IMG/VR virus record: IMGVR_UViG_3300024327_001038
Location: 1 to 31,684 of that record
Strand: one strand, 5' to 3'
Origin: a virus
DNA: 31,684 nucleotides
Numbering within the stretch: position 1 is the stretch's first letter; each line of letters starts with the position of its first letter. Below are positions 22,699 through 30,294 of this stretch, piece by piece. A program made the translations under genes and the position numbers. Below the pieces are notes generated by a model that searched no databases, was not told the origin of the DNA, and saw nothing but the letters and a program-made list of their open reading frames with translations.

Positions 22699-24004
22699 CC
22701 TTCTCCTCGAAAAACCCGGCGGCGCCCATGTGATGCTCGCCTACGACACCGATGACTCGGTCATCTCGGGGGCAAACCTCGATTACGGCGCCTTCGGCGT
22801 GACGGCGGCGCCCCGCGCGTGGCGGGCCGTGCAAGCGCTCTCGCCCGGCAACCCGGGCCGCAAGAGCGCCGCCGCCCGGGTCATCAAGGTGTCTCTCGGG
22901 CTCGCCTGCAACCGCGCCTGCGGCTATTGCAACCAGGGCGGCGAACGGGCCCGCGCCGGCGCCAGCCGGCTCGCCGACGCCCAGGCGTTCGTGGCCGGCC
23001 TGGCCGGCTGGTGGGACGGCGGCGAGGACGGCCGTGGCGGTGGCACGCGCTTCGAGTTCTGGGGCGGCGAGCCGCTGCTTTACTGGAACAAGCTCGCATA
23101 CCTCGCCGAGGCGATCCGGCGGCGCTGGCCGGAGGCCTGTTTTCTGATCATCACCAACGGCGATCTTCTGGACGCTGAAAAGGTCGCCTGGCTCGACCGC
23201 ATGGGTTTCGCCGTCGGCCTGTCCCACGACGGGCCCGGCCAGCACCTGCGCGGCGGCGATCCCCTGGACGATCCGGCGCGGCGAAAGATCATAGTGAACC
23301 TGATGGAGCGGCTGGCGCCCGGCGGGCGGTTTTCCTTCAACTGCGTTCTGACCGCCCGGCATTACAGCCTGGCCGCCGCCGAACGCTGGATCGCCGGCAA
23401 GCTCGGACTGGACAGCGTGCCCATGGCGACCGAGGGCCTGATGCTGCCCTATGACGCCGCCGGCCTGATGCTGTCGCCAAAGGGCGATGAGCACGGCGTT
23501 ATCCACAACTCGCTCTTGCGTGAGCTGATCGACGGTCGCGCCTACCGGAACGTCTCGGTCTGGAAAGCCACCAGGGCCTTTGTCCAGAGCCTGGCCGACC
23601 GGCGCCCGGTAACGGCGCTTGGCCAGCGTTGCGGCATGGACCGGCCGGAACACATCGCGCTCGATCTCAAGGGCCGGGTCTTCACCTGCCAGAACACCGG
23701 CGCGCTCGATCACCACATCGGCGACGTGGCGGCGGTCGGGGACATTCGTCTCAGGCGCGCCCGCCATCACAGCCTGCGCCCCGCGTGCCGGACCTGTCCC
23801 GTGGTGCAGCTGTGCCAGGGGGCGTGCATGTTCCTCGACGGCGCGCTGTTCCGCCAGGCTTGCGACAACAGCTTCACCTACCATTCCGCCCTGCTGGCCG
23901 GCGCCCTCTACCACATCACCGGCGGCGGCGTTCTGAAGGAGATCACCAGCCGGGACGGCGTTGCCATCCGGGCTCGCCCGGCAGCCGCGAAAGAGGTGGC
24001 CTGA
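22685..24004 (+). CDS. Radical SAM/SPASM peptide-modifying enzyme
   Basis: A 439-residue enzyme. Residues 75-82 carry the CX3CX2C cluster motif (CNRACGYC), followed by WGGEPLLYW at 126-134, as in AdoMet-binding GGE motifs. The C-terminal SPASM domain is complete: Cys316-X13-Gly330-X4-Cys335, then Cys368-X2-Cys371-X5-Cys377-X3-Cys381 and Cys393, giving two auxiliary iron-sulfur clusters. Relatives mature ribosomal peptides or sulfatases by thioether, carbon-carbon or formylglycine chemistry. No sulfatase or short precursor peptide is nearby, so a tail protein is the likely substrate. A GGGAGG site lies in the upstream oxygenase gene. The first ~65 residues are an unrecognised extension. Confidence 0.9.
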   Translation: MPVFDLLLEKPGGAHVMLAYDTDDSVISGANLDYGAFGVTAAPRAWRAVQALSPGNPGRKSAAARVIKVSLGLACNRACGYCNQGGERARAGASRLADAQAFVAGLAGWWDGGEDGRGGGTRFEFWGGEPLLYWNKLAYLAEAIRRRWPEACFLIITNGDLLDAEKVAWLDRMGFAVGLSHDGPGQHLRGGDPLDDPARRKIIVNLMERLAPGGRFSFNCVLTARHYSLAAAERWIAGKLGLDSVPMATEGLMLPYDAAGLMLSPKGDEHGVIHNSLLRELIDGRAYRNVSVWKATRAFVQSLADRRPVTALGQRCGMDRPEHIALDLKGRVFTCQNTGALDHHIGDVAAVGDIRLRRARHHSLRPACRTCPVVQLCQGACMFLDGALFRQACDNSFTYHSALLAGALYHITGGGVLKEITSRDGVAIRARPAAAKEVA

Positions 24005-24007
24005 ACC

Positions 24008-24550
24008 ATGCCTGATCCCGCACTATCGGCGGCCATCAAGGAGGCCTACGCGGCGGCGCCCTCCGACGTGGTGATCCTGCATACGCTGGAACTGCGGCAT
24101 CCGGCCTTTGTTGATAATGATGGCCTTGTGACCGCCATCCGGGTGGTGCGCGATCATATAGACCTGACGGCGCGGCTGGAACCGGGCGCGCCGCTGGATG
24201 GCGGGGCCATGGTGACGTTTGTGGCCCTGGCCTTCGATCTCTCCCTGCCACCCATCGACACCGCCCCGGTGCCGGAGATCACGGTGACGCTGGATAACGT
24301 GTCGCGCGAGATCGTCCGCCACCTGGACGCGGCGGTGGCAACGCAAGATCGGATCGAGATGACCTACCGACCATATCTTTCGACAGACAAAGAAGGGCCT
24401 CAGATGGATCCACCGATCACCCTTGGTTTAACCGAGGTGGAGGCCAATGCCCTGCAGGTCACGGGACGGGCGCGCATGCTCGATATCGGCAACAAGGCAT
24501 TTCCATCAGAAACCTACACAGCAACGCGGTTTCCGGGATTGGCGAGATAA
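24008..24550 (+). CDS. DUF1833 family tail protein (L position)
   Basis: A 180-residue DUF1833 protein, with IKEAYAAAPSDVVILHTLEL, FVDNDGLVTAIRVVRDH and a later GLTEVEANALQVTGRARMLDIGNKAFPSETYT (given in parts). It occupies the lambda L slot before the NlpC/P60 gene. An AGAGGTGG ribosome site lies just upstream. Base composition falls from GC-rich to ordinary within the gene, around 24.33-24.37 kb, which marks a recombination border of the tail-tip module. Confidence 0.83.
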   Translation: MPDPALSAAIKEAYAAAPSDVVILHTLELRHPAFVDNDGLVTAIRVVRDHIDLTARLEPGAPLDGGAMVTFVALAFDLSLPPIDTAPVPEITVTLDNVSREIVRHLDAAVATQDRIEMTYRPYLSTDKEGPQMDPPITLGLTEVEANALQVTGRARMLDIGNKAFPSETYTATRFPGLAR

Positions 24551-24553
24551 ACC

Positions 24554-24964
24554 ATGCATTGGGCAGAACACTACATCGGCATTCCTTGGTCGGCGACTGG
24601 AGAAGGACCTGACAACTTTCATTGTTGGGCTTTTGTCCGTCATATTCAGAAGCAGAATTTTGGCCGTGATCTTCCCGGCATTCCAAACCCAGAAGACGTT
24701 CTCGCAATTGCGCGGGGGTTTAGGGATCATCCCGAACGTCAACGCTGGGAATTGGTAAACGCTCCAAATGACGGCGACTGCGTTCTCATGCGCCAGGCCC
24801 GCTATCCCATTCATGTCGGTGTTTGGCTTGAGGTTGATAATGGCGGCGTCCTTCACTGCTCTCAGGAAGCCGGTGTGGCGTTCCAGACCTTAAATTCTCT
24901 GGCTTTGAACGGCTGGAGCGTCGAAGGCTTTTACAAGTACATCGAAAACCAATTAACTAGCTGA
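24554..24964 (+). CDS. NlpC/P60-type tail assembly peptidase (K analogue)
   Basis: A 136-residue cysteine peptidase domain: Cys24 in NFHCWAFVRHIQ, His87 in IHVGVWL and a polar third residue near His101 in VLHCSQ. Such tail proteins cut peptidoglycan during infection or help assemble the tip. It lacks the extra N-terminal domain of lambda gpK. It follows DUF1833 after three bases, as K follows L. Confidence 0.88.
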   Translation: MHWAEHYIGIPWSATGEGPDNFHCWAFVRHIQKQNFGRDLPGIPNPEDVLAIARGFRDHPERQRWELVNAPNDGDCVLMRQARYPIHVGVWLEVDNGGVLHCSQEAGVAFQTLNSLALNGWSVEGFYKYIENQLTS

Positions 24965-25056
24965 AATAAAAGAAAATAATATCATATGAGCTTGCTATAA
25001 AACGAGTTTGGAGCGCTCATGATTGTATCTTCTCTATCTTCATTAAGAGGCAAAAA

Positions 25057-25389
25057 ATGAAGGAAATTTTGTATAACGCAATAATTGAAGACGTTAGAAG
25101 CGATAGATGCAGTGACGATGAAATATGCGCCCTAATACTTAGGTTTGAAATGGCCGTTCAGTCCATCGCACCAACCCTTGCGAAAAAGGCTTGGTTTGAT
25201 GCGACAGCAAAACATCCAAATGATGAGAAACTTGCTCATAGGTTTTCTCTGGTCCTTGAGCGTGAAACAAATTATCCCAATGAAAAATGGGTTGGTAGGT
25301 TTGTTTACGGAAACAAAAAACTGAAAATTATAGGATCCATGGAAGCAATTAATCCACCGCTTCATCCGGAGACCATTCATCAAGATTAA
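25057..25389 (+). CDS. Unknown small cargo protein
   Basis: A 110-residue protein of no recognised family. It is mainly helical at the N-terminus (ILYNAIIEDVRSD, EICALILRFEMAVQ) with a beta-like later part (KWVGRFVYGNKKLKIIG). An AAGAGG ribosome site precedes the ATG. Base composition is AT-richer than neighbouring tail genes. Its last 41 bases overlap convergently with the DUF4268 gene. The insertion between tail genes suggests an accessory gene. The 92 bases before it are AT-rich and contain an ATGAGC/GCTCAT inverted pair (24986-24991, 25015-25020) but no clear promoter. Confidence 0.6.
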   Translation: MKEILYNAIIEDVRSDRCSDDEICALILRFEMAVQSIAPTLAKKAWFDATAKHPNDEKLAHRFSLVLERETNYPNEKWVGRFVYGNKKLKIIGSMEAINPPLHPETIHQD

Positions 25390-26332
25390 TTTCTTTGATC
25401 CGCGCCCTGAAGGTTTTGTCGAGGAGTTCTAACTTATTTTTAAGCCACTCATGCTGGGACGAACGATCAGCTTCATTGGAAGGGTCACATTGGCGATACA
25501 AGACAATTCTAGAGGCGATTTTGTCTGGAAGCTCTTTCCAGATCATGGGTTCGCCTACTTCAGCTTCTATTTGGTCTTTATCATTCTGCAACAAGTGAAA
25601 AAAAGCCTTGGAAGAATCTTCCGCAAACATACAGATTTCTGCTCCGATACGATTCTCTTTTGTGTTTAATAGGGCCGTCATTTTGACGCCGCTTCGGCCA
25701 ATACTGAAATTGTACCAATGTTGTGCTCGTGGCTCTTGGGGCCGCAGATTTGATGAAGTTTCTCCAAGATAAGCGGAGAGATCTCTCCAATATTGGAGCT
25801 GCATTATTTTGGTATCTGTCATTGGTTGTTCGCTGAGCCTTTGGGCAGCGGACGATATGGATTTACTCCAATTGTTAGGCTTGGACACAATGTTGAATTT
25901 TGGAGCAGGGATTGAATCGTCTATGCGCCAAAGTTCGACTTCAAGCCCGAAAAAATGAAATCCGTCACCCGTTATTTTATTTAGCCAGTCGAGCGAGGCG
26001 CGGTGTTCTTCAGTAAATTTGGCGGCGACCCAAACGATTGTCACTGCCTGCAGACCCGCTGCGTAGGTCATGAGTTGGCCAAGGTGTCTGTGGTCTGTCT
26101 TTTCAATTTGGTTCTCAATAAGAACCCAAGAGTCATCGGCGGTGTTCCTACACAAGATGTCAGCCCGGAACGGGCCAACTTCTTTTTCTTGGGCTTCTAC
26201 TTCGAGCTCCATACCAATTGCGTCGGATAATATCTCCATGTGCTGATCTTGAGCCAGCCATGGTGTGAAGTCGCGGTCTTCTGTTTCCCAGATGTCCCGG
26301 AGTTCAACGCGTTCAAATCTACCTAATTTCAA
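25349..26332 (-). CDS. DUF4268 protein with PD-(D/E)XK-like nuclease N-terminus (cargo)
   Basis: A 327-residue protein. The N-terminal part has a restriction-nuclease-like core, GPFRADILCRN (Asp58) followed 14 residues later by WVLIENQIEKTDHRHLGQ with Glu73 and Gln75, an ExQ variant of the ExK motif. DUF4268-like sequence fills the C-terminal half (YWRDLSAYL, QHWYNFSIGRSG). The start is TTG at 26332 with a strong GGGGGTGAG site. Proteins of this kind are often linked to defence or DNA repair islands. It is placed against the late operon between the K-like and J-like genes, so it is likely an independently expressed accessory gene. Exact activity unknown. Confidence 0.8.
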   Translation of the reverse strand: MKLGRFERVELRDIWETEDRDFTPWLAQDQHMEILSDAIGMELEVEAQEKEVGPFRADILCRNTADDSWVLIENQIEKTDHRHLGQLMTYAAGLQAVTIVWVAAKFTEEHRASLDWLNKITGDGFHFFGLEVELWRIDDSIPAPKFNIVSKPNNWSKSISSAAQRLSEQPMTDTKIMQLQYWRDLSAYLGETSSNLRPQEPRAQHWYNFSIGRSGVKMTALLNTKENRIGAEICMFAEDSSKAFFHLLQNDKDQIEAEVGEPMIWKELPDKIASRIVLYRQCDPSNEADRSSQHEWLKNKLELLDKTFRARIKEINLDEWSPDEAVD

Positions 26333-26406
26333 TTAACTCACCCCCAAATAAATTTAATCAATCCTATCAGAGAGATTGTGTTTTCGATAGAGGAAGAAGA
26401 CCGCCC

Positions 26407-28728
26407 ATGTTGGCTAGTGTCCTAATGGTAAACAATCCGTTCTATCCTGATAGGGGGCGGGAAGTATTTTCGGTTACAAAAGTATGCACTTTGCGAAGTT
26501 GGCTCGACACTCGGTCAATATCAGAATTCGATTGCCCGACCATATGTCTGCATAACGGCGAGGCTGTATTGCGCACCAAGTGGCATTCGACTGTTGTTCA
26601 AGACGGAGACATTGTTGCATTTATTGCTCTGCCTCACGGCGGCGGTGGCGGAGGTGGCGGCAAAAATCCACTTAAGACGGTTCTCTCCATCGCCTTGATG
26701 GTGGCCGCACCCGCCTTGGGTGGAGCCCTTGCCGGATCTATGGGGCTGACCGGTAGCCTGTTTGCCGGAACCGCCTTTGAGGTTGGTTTTGGCACGATCA
26801 TGGGCGGCGTGGTTGCGTTGGCAGGTTCAGCCCTGATCAATGCGGTGATCCCATCGCCGAGACCATCCGTGCCGAGCTTGAACTTCAGTGCCGTTGGATC
26901 GTCGCCCGCACCAAGCCCGACCTATTCTCTGTCGGCGCAAGGTAACGAAGCCCGTTTGGGGCAGCCTATCCCTGTGTTGTATGGGCGGCATCTGATCTAT
27001 CCCGATCTTGCGACCCAGCCTTACCAGGAGTTTGTGAACAACGAACAATACCTGTTTCAGCTCCATGTGATTGGTCAGGGTGAATACGATCTGGAGCAGG
27101 TCCGCATCGAGGACACGCCGATTTCATCGTTTGAAGAAGTGCAAACTGAGGTCGTTGCCCCCGGTGGCAGCGTCACTTTGTTTGAAACCGACGTGGTCAC
27201 GGCACCTGAAGTGGCCGGACAGGAATTGCTAAGTGCTGTCGATGGCGGTGCCTGGATTGGTCCCTTTACCGCAAACCCGGCAGAAACCATGGTCAGCCAT
27301 CTCGGCATCGATGTGGTGTTCCCGCGTGGCCTTTATTACGCCAATGACGCAGGTGGCTTGGAAACCCGCACCATCCAATGGCAGGTGCAAGCACGCGCCA
27401 TTGATGATCAAGGTGTCGCTATTGGTTCTTGGATCCCCCTTGGATCGGAGACCTATTCAGATGCGACCAACACAGCTCAGCGGCAAAGTTATAAATACGC
27501 CGTTACGCCGGGGCGTTATGAAGTGCAATTGCAACGTCTCGACACCAAGGATGCATCGTCCCGCGCCGGTCATGAAATCCGCTGGGGTGGGCTTCGCTCT
27601 TATCTGGATGGCACACCTGACTTTGGTGACTTGACGATTTTGGCCGTAAAAATGCGGGCGACGGACAACCTGTCACAACGATCCGCTCGCATGATCAACT
27701 GCATCGTGACGCGCAAATTGCCAATTTGGGAACCAGCGACAGGTTGGAGTGCACCCGTTCCGACCCGGTCCATCGCATGGGCTTTTGCCGATGCGTGTCG
27801 CGCCCAGTATGGCGCAAAGCTGGCCGATAGTCGGATTGATTTAAATGCGCTCCACACCCTGGATCAAATTTGGTCAGGTCGAGGAGATGAGTTTAACGGC
27901 ATCTTTGATAGTTCCATGACCGTGTGGGAGGCTTTAACGCGGATATCGCGCTGTGGTCGGGCGGTGCCCGTGCTTCAAGGCGGCGTTGTTCGCCTCTACC
28001 GGGATGCGGCGCAGACCCTGCCAGTGGCCATGTTTGGGCCGCGCAATATCGTCAAAGGATCGTTCAAGATCCAATACGTTATGCCTGGTGAGGAAACGGC
28101 GGATGCGGTGACAGTTACGTTCTTTAATTCCCGCACATGGAAACCTGATGAGGTCACCAGCAGCCTGGCCGACAGTGCGGCAGAGCAACCGGCGAAGGTC
28201 GCGTTGTTCGGTTGCACCGACGCTGCGCAGGCTAAGCGAGAAGGCCTCTATATGGCTGCCGACAATCGGTATCGGCGGAAGCTGGTGTCCTGGTCAACGG
28301 AACTCGAAGGCATGATCCCGACCTATGGGGATCTGGTTGCCATCACCCATGACATGCCCCATTGGGGACAAGGCGGTGAAGTGGTGGCCTGGGACGATCA
28401 GGCACAGGTTTTGACCGTTTCTGAGCCGCTGACCTGGGAGACCGCCGCGGGGCATTATATAGCACTTCGCCGCCGCGATGGTTCGCTGGCGGGACCATTT
28501 TTGGCCGAGGCCGTCGAAGACGATGACCGCCTCGTTCATGTCTTGGAGCCATTAGACTTTACGCCATACACGGACACGTCTGAAGAGCGCACCCATTTTG
28601 CCTTTGGCGCGGGTGATGCTTGGGGTGCGAAAGCCCGTGTCATCGCCGTAAAACCCCGTGGCGAAAATGTTGAAATCACCGCCGTCGCTGAAGACGCCCG
28701 TGTCCATCAGGCAGACCTCGCCGCATAA
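26407..28728 (+). CDS. TipJ-type host specificity/tail tip protein (I-J fusion)
   Basis: A 773-residue tail tip protein. Residues 1-77 resemble the ubiquitin/ThiS-like fold of gpI proteins (CTLRSWLDTRSISEFDCPTI, HNGEAVLRTKWHSTVVQDGD). A run of eight glycines and KNPL follows, then hydrophobic segments (~88-145), and from ~180 the gpJ-like domain with LGQPIPVLYGRHLIYPDLAT. The protein stops after the conserved baseplate-like part, so it lacks long receptor-binding extensions. ATG 26407 is used; 26425 is an alternative. It would contact the host surface and close the tail. Short morphology fits the presence of separate collagen-like fibres. Confidence 0.88.
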   Translation: MLASVLMVNNPFYPDRGREVFSVTKVCTLRSWLDTRSISEFDCPTICLHNGEAVLRTKWHSTVVQDGDIVAFIALPHGGGGGGGGKNPLKTVLSIALMVAAPALGGALAGSMGLTGSLFAGTAFEVGFGTIMGGVVALAGSALINAVIPSPRPSVPSLNFSAVGSSPAPSPTYSLSAQGNEARLGQPIPVLYGRHLIYPDLATQPYQEFVNNEQYLFQLHVIGQGEYDLEQVRIEDTPISSFEEVQTEVVAPGGSVTLFETDVVTAPEVAGQELLSAVDGGAWIGPFTANPAETMVSHLGIDVVFPRGLYYANDAGGLETRTIQWQVQARAIDDQGVAIGSWIPLGSETYSDATNTAQRQSYKYAVTPGRYEVQLQRLDTKDASSRAGHEIRWGGLRSYLDGTPDFGDLTILAVKMRATDNLSQRSARMINCIVTRKLPIWEPATGWSAPVPTRSIAWAFADACRAQYGAKLADSRIDLNALHTLDQIWSGRGDEFNGIFDSSMTVWEALTRISRCGRAVPVLQGGVVRLYRDAAQTLPVAMFGPRNIVKGSFKIQYVMPGEETADAVTVTFFNSRTWKPDEVTSSLADSAAEQPAKVALFGCTDAAQAKREGLYMAADNRYRRKLVSWSTELEGMIPTYGDLVAITHDMPHWGQGGEVVAWDDQAQVLTVSEPLTWETAAGHYIALRRRDGSLAGPFLAEAVEDDDRLVHVLEPLDFTPYTDTSEERTHFAFGAGDAWGAKARVIAVKPRGENVEITAVAEDARVHQADLAA

Positions 28729-28758
28729 GCCAACTTATAAAATCAAGGAACCAGAAAA

Positions 28759-29049
28759 ATGAACCGACCTTCCCTGGAGGACGGGCATGTCCGCATGCCT
28801 GAAGATGAGTTTGAAGAACTCATGGAATTAGCCGCTGAGCGCGGGGCTAAACGAGCCCTTGCCACCGTTGGTTTGATTGATGAACACGCCGCCAATGACA
28901 TCCGAGACCTCCGCTCCCTGTTGGGTGCGTTTCGGATGGCCAAGCACACCGCCTGGTCGACCGTCATCAGGCTGATCACGACGGGATTGCTCATTGCCCT
29001 CATGGCAGGCGTTGCCATTAAGCTCAAGTTGTTCGGGGGGATTCAGTGA
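28759..29049 (+). CDS. DUF6127 family protein with one membrane segment
   Basis: A 96-residue protein: charged helical N-terminus (DEFEELMELAAERGAKRAL) and a C-terminal hydrophobic segment at about residues 67-92 (STVIRLITTGLLIALMAGVA). It matches small DUF6127 phage proteins. It lies directly before the endolysin, with a four-base overlap, so a part in lysis (spanin- or holin-like helper) is possible. That role is inferred from position. The ribosome site is AAGGAA. Confidence 0.7.
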   Translation: MNRPSLEDGHVRMPEDEFEELMELAAERGAKRALATVGLIDEHAANDIRDLRSLLGAFRMAKHTAWSTVIRLITTGLLIALMAGVAIKLKLFGGIQ

Positions 29050-29441
29050 AGCCCGCATTTTCTGAAAAATCCCTCGCCAAGCTTGCCACCTGTGACCCGC
29101 TCTTGCAGCGGGTTTTTCATGAGGTAATTCAAAACTTCGACTGCACCATTCTGGAAGGACATCGGGATAAAGACCGTCAGAACCAGATGGTGGCCGATGG
29201 CAAAAGTCAGGTGTATTGGCCGAATGGCAAGCACAACACGGTACCGTCATGCGCAGTCGATGTGACCCCTTATCCTATTCAATGGGATGACCGGGAGCGC
29301 CAGACCCTGTTTGCCGGATACGTCTTAGCAACCGCCAAGGCCATGGGCGTCAATCTTCGCTGGGGTGGTGATTGGGACCGGGACACCGAGGTCCGTGATA
29401 ATTCATTCGACGATTTGGTTCATTTTGAGATTGCGGAATAA
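29046..29441 (+). CDS. M15-family peptidase, probable endolysin
   Basis: A 131-residue zinc peptidase of the VanY/M15 type. Likely zinc ligands are His63 (GKHNTVPSCA), Asp72 (AVDVTPYP) and His126 (DLVHFEI), with the typical WGGDW at 106-110. It would cut peptide cross-links in peptidoglycan at lysis. The start is GTG, overlapping the DUF6127 stop. It lies between two membrane protein genes, the usual lysis cassette arrangement. The conserved length of catalytic domain is complete. A terminator-like hairpin lies inside codons 17-24. Confidence 0.9.
   Translation: MKPAFSEKSLAKLATCDPLLQRVFHEVIQNFDCTILEGHRDKDRQNQMVADGKSQVYWPNGKHNTVPSCAVDVTPYPIQWDDRERQTLFAGYVLATAKAMGVNLRWGGDWDRDTEVRDNSFDDLVHFEIAE
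29095..29117 (+). terminator. Terminator-like hairpin inside the endolysin gene
   Basis: ACCCGCT (29095-29101) and AGCGGGT (29107-29113) form a 7-bp stem with a CTTGC loop, and TTTT follows at 29114-29117. It has the form of an intrinsic terminator but lies in coding sequence, so it may act as an attenuator or be chance. Confidence 0.35.
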
Positions 29442-29444
29442 GTC

Positions 29445-29867
29445 ATGCTGGAAAAAATATTCGGATCGATTGTCGGGGGTGGTGTGGTGACTGCCGCCGA
29501 GGACGTTGCCAACATCATCGACCGGTTTGTTGAGACCGACGATGAAAAGCAGGCTGCTGAAATCATCAAGGCAAAGCTTATGATGACACCGAGCCTAGCT
29601 CAAATCGAACTCAACAAGATCGAGGCTGGACATAGAAGCATTTTTGTTGCGGGGTGGAGGCCGTTTATCGGCTGGGTTTGCGGGTTTGCGCTGCTCTGGC
29701 ACTTCATCCTGTTTGATCTTTTGAACTGGATTACAGTGAACTTCTTCCCCCACGTGACAGCGCTATCTGAACTGACTGGAACCGAAACCCTGGTCACCAT
29801 TTTGCTGTCGCTGCTTGGCCTTGGGGCCATGCGGACGGTGGAGAAGTTCGGGGGAAGGGCTAGGTGA
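29445..29867 (+). CDS. Holin of the three-TM (GTA-type) family
   Basis: A 140-residue membrane protein. An amphipathic N-terminal helix and charged region come first (ETDDEKQAAEIIKAKL), then RSIFVAGWRPFIGWVCGFAL, which is characteristic of the holin family found in gene transfer agents and alphaproteobacterial prophages. Hydrophobic segments cover about 69-105 and 112-132. It would form the lesion that releases the endolysin. It follows the M15 gene after three bases and is the last clear phage gene in the window. Confidence 0.87.
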   Translation: MLEKIFGSIVGGGVVTAAEDVANIIDRFVETDDEKQAAEIIKAKLMMTPSLAQIELNKIEAGHRSIFVAGWRPFIGWVCGFALLWHFILFDLLNWITVNFFPHVTALSELTGTETLVTILLSLLGLGAMRTVEKFGGRAR

Positions 29868-29911
29868 GAAGGCTGCCTGAGATGAACGTCAAATATTATT
29901 GAGGATCCGCT

Positions 29912-30265
29912 TCAGTCAGCAGTCTCTAGTAAGCGCAAGACGTCTTTGCTAGAGCCTCGGACCAAGGCATCACGCATATTGCGCGGAGGTAAGCCGAGAT
30001 CGTTCCTGATATTTGAGTTTATTTGGAGACGGGCCAAGGCGAAGTGAATCTTACCTGCCTCTTCGGTACCAGTTCTATCTGTGATCAGCCATATTTGCTG
30101 TATGTATGACACCCATTGTAGATCGAGTAAGTCTATAACGAGATCGCGTTGATCCTGTTCAAACTGATCAACGTATTTCTGAACGTTGTTGACGTATTCT
30201 GCTTCTCTCTCACCGAGAAATCCGTATGGAAACTGCTGGGTGAAATCATCAATATTTATGTCCAT
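29912..30265 (-). CDS. Unknown protein
   Basis: A 117-residue protein of no recognised family. ATG at 30265 has GGAG about ten bases ahead. A longer frame to 30370 would run into the upstream gene. The protein is helical and acidic (YVNNVQKYVDQFEQDQRDLV, LVIDLLDLQW) with a basic later part (ARLQINSNIRNDLGLPPRN). It lies 29 bases after the BrxL-like gene on the same strand, so the two could form a transcription unit. Base composition is AT-richer than the phage core. Confidence 0.55.
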   Translation of the reverse strand: MDINIDDFTQQFPYGFLGEREAEYVNNVQKYVDQFEQDQRDLVIDLLDLQWVSYIQQIWLITDRTGTEEAGKIHFALARLQINSNIRNDLGLPPRNMRDALVRGSSKDVLRLLETAD

Positions 30266-30294
30266 TTTTACTTGTCTCCGATATTTTATCACCC

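Noticed and set aside
22508-23914. Long reverse-strand open frame (468 codons) opposite the radical SAM gene
   Set aside because: It is a shadow of a GC-rich coding region; the forward frame has complete enzyme motifs and the reverse translation has no recognisable domain.
24961-25056. Promoter for the 25057 gene
   Set aside because: TATAAA at 24996 has no acceptable -35 at the right distance; only a weak inverted repeat is visible.
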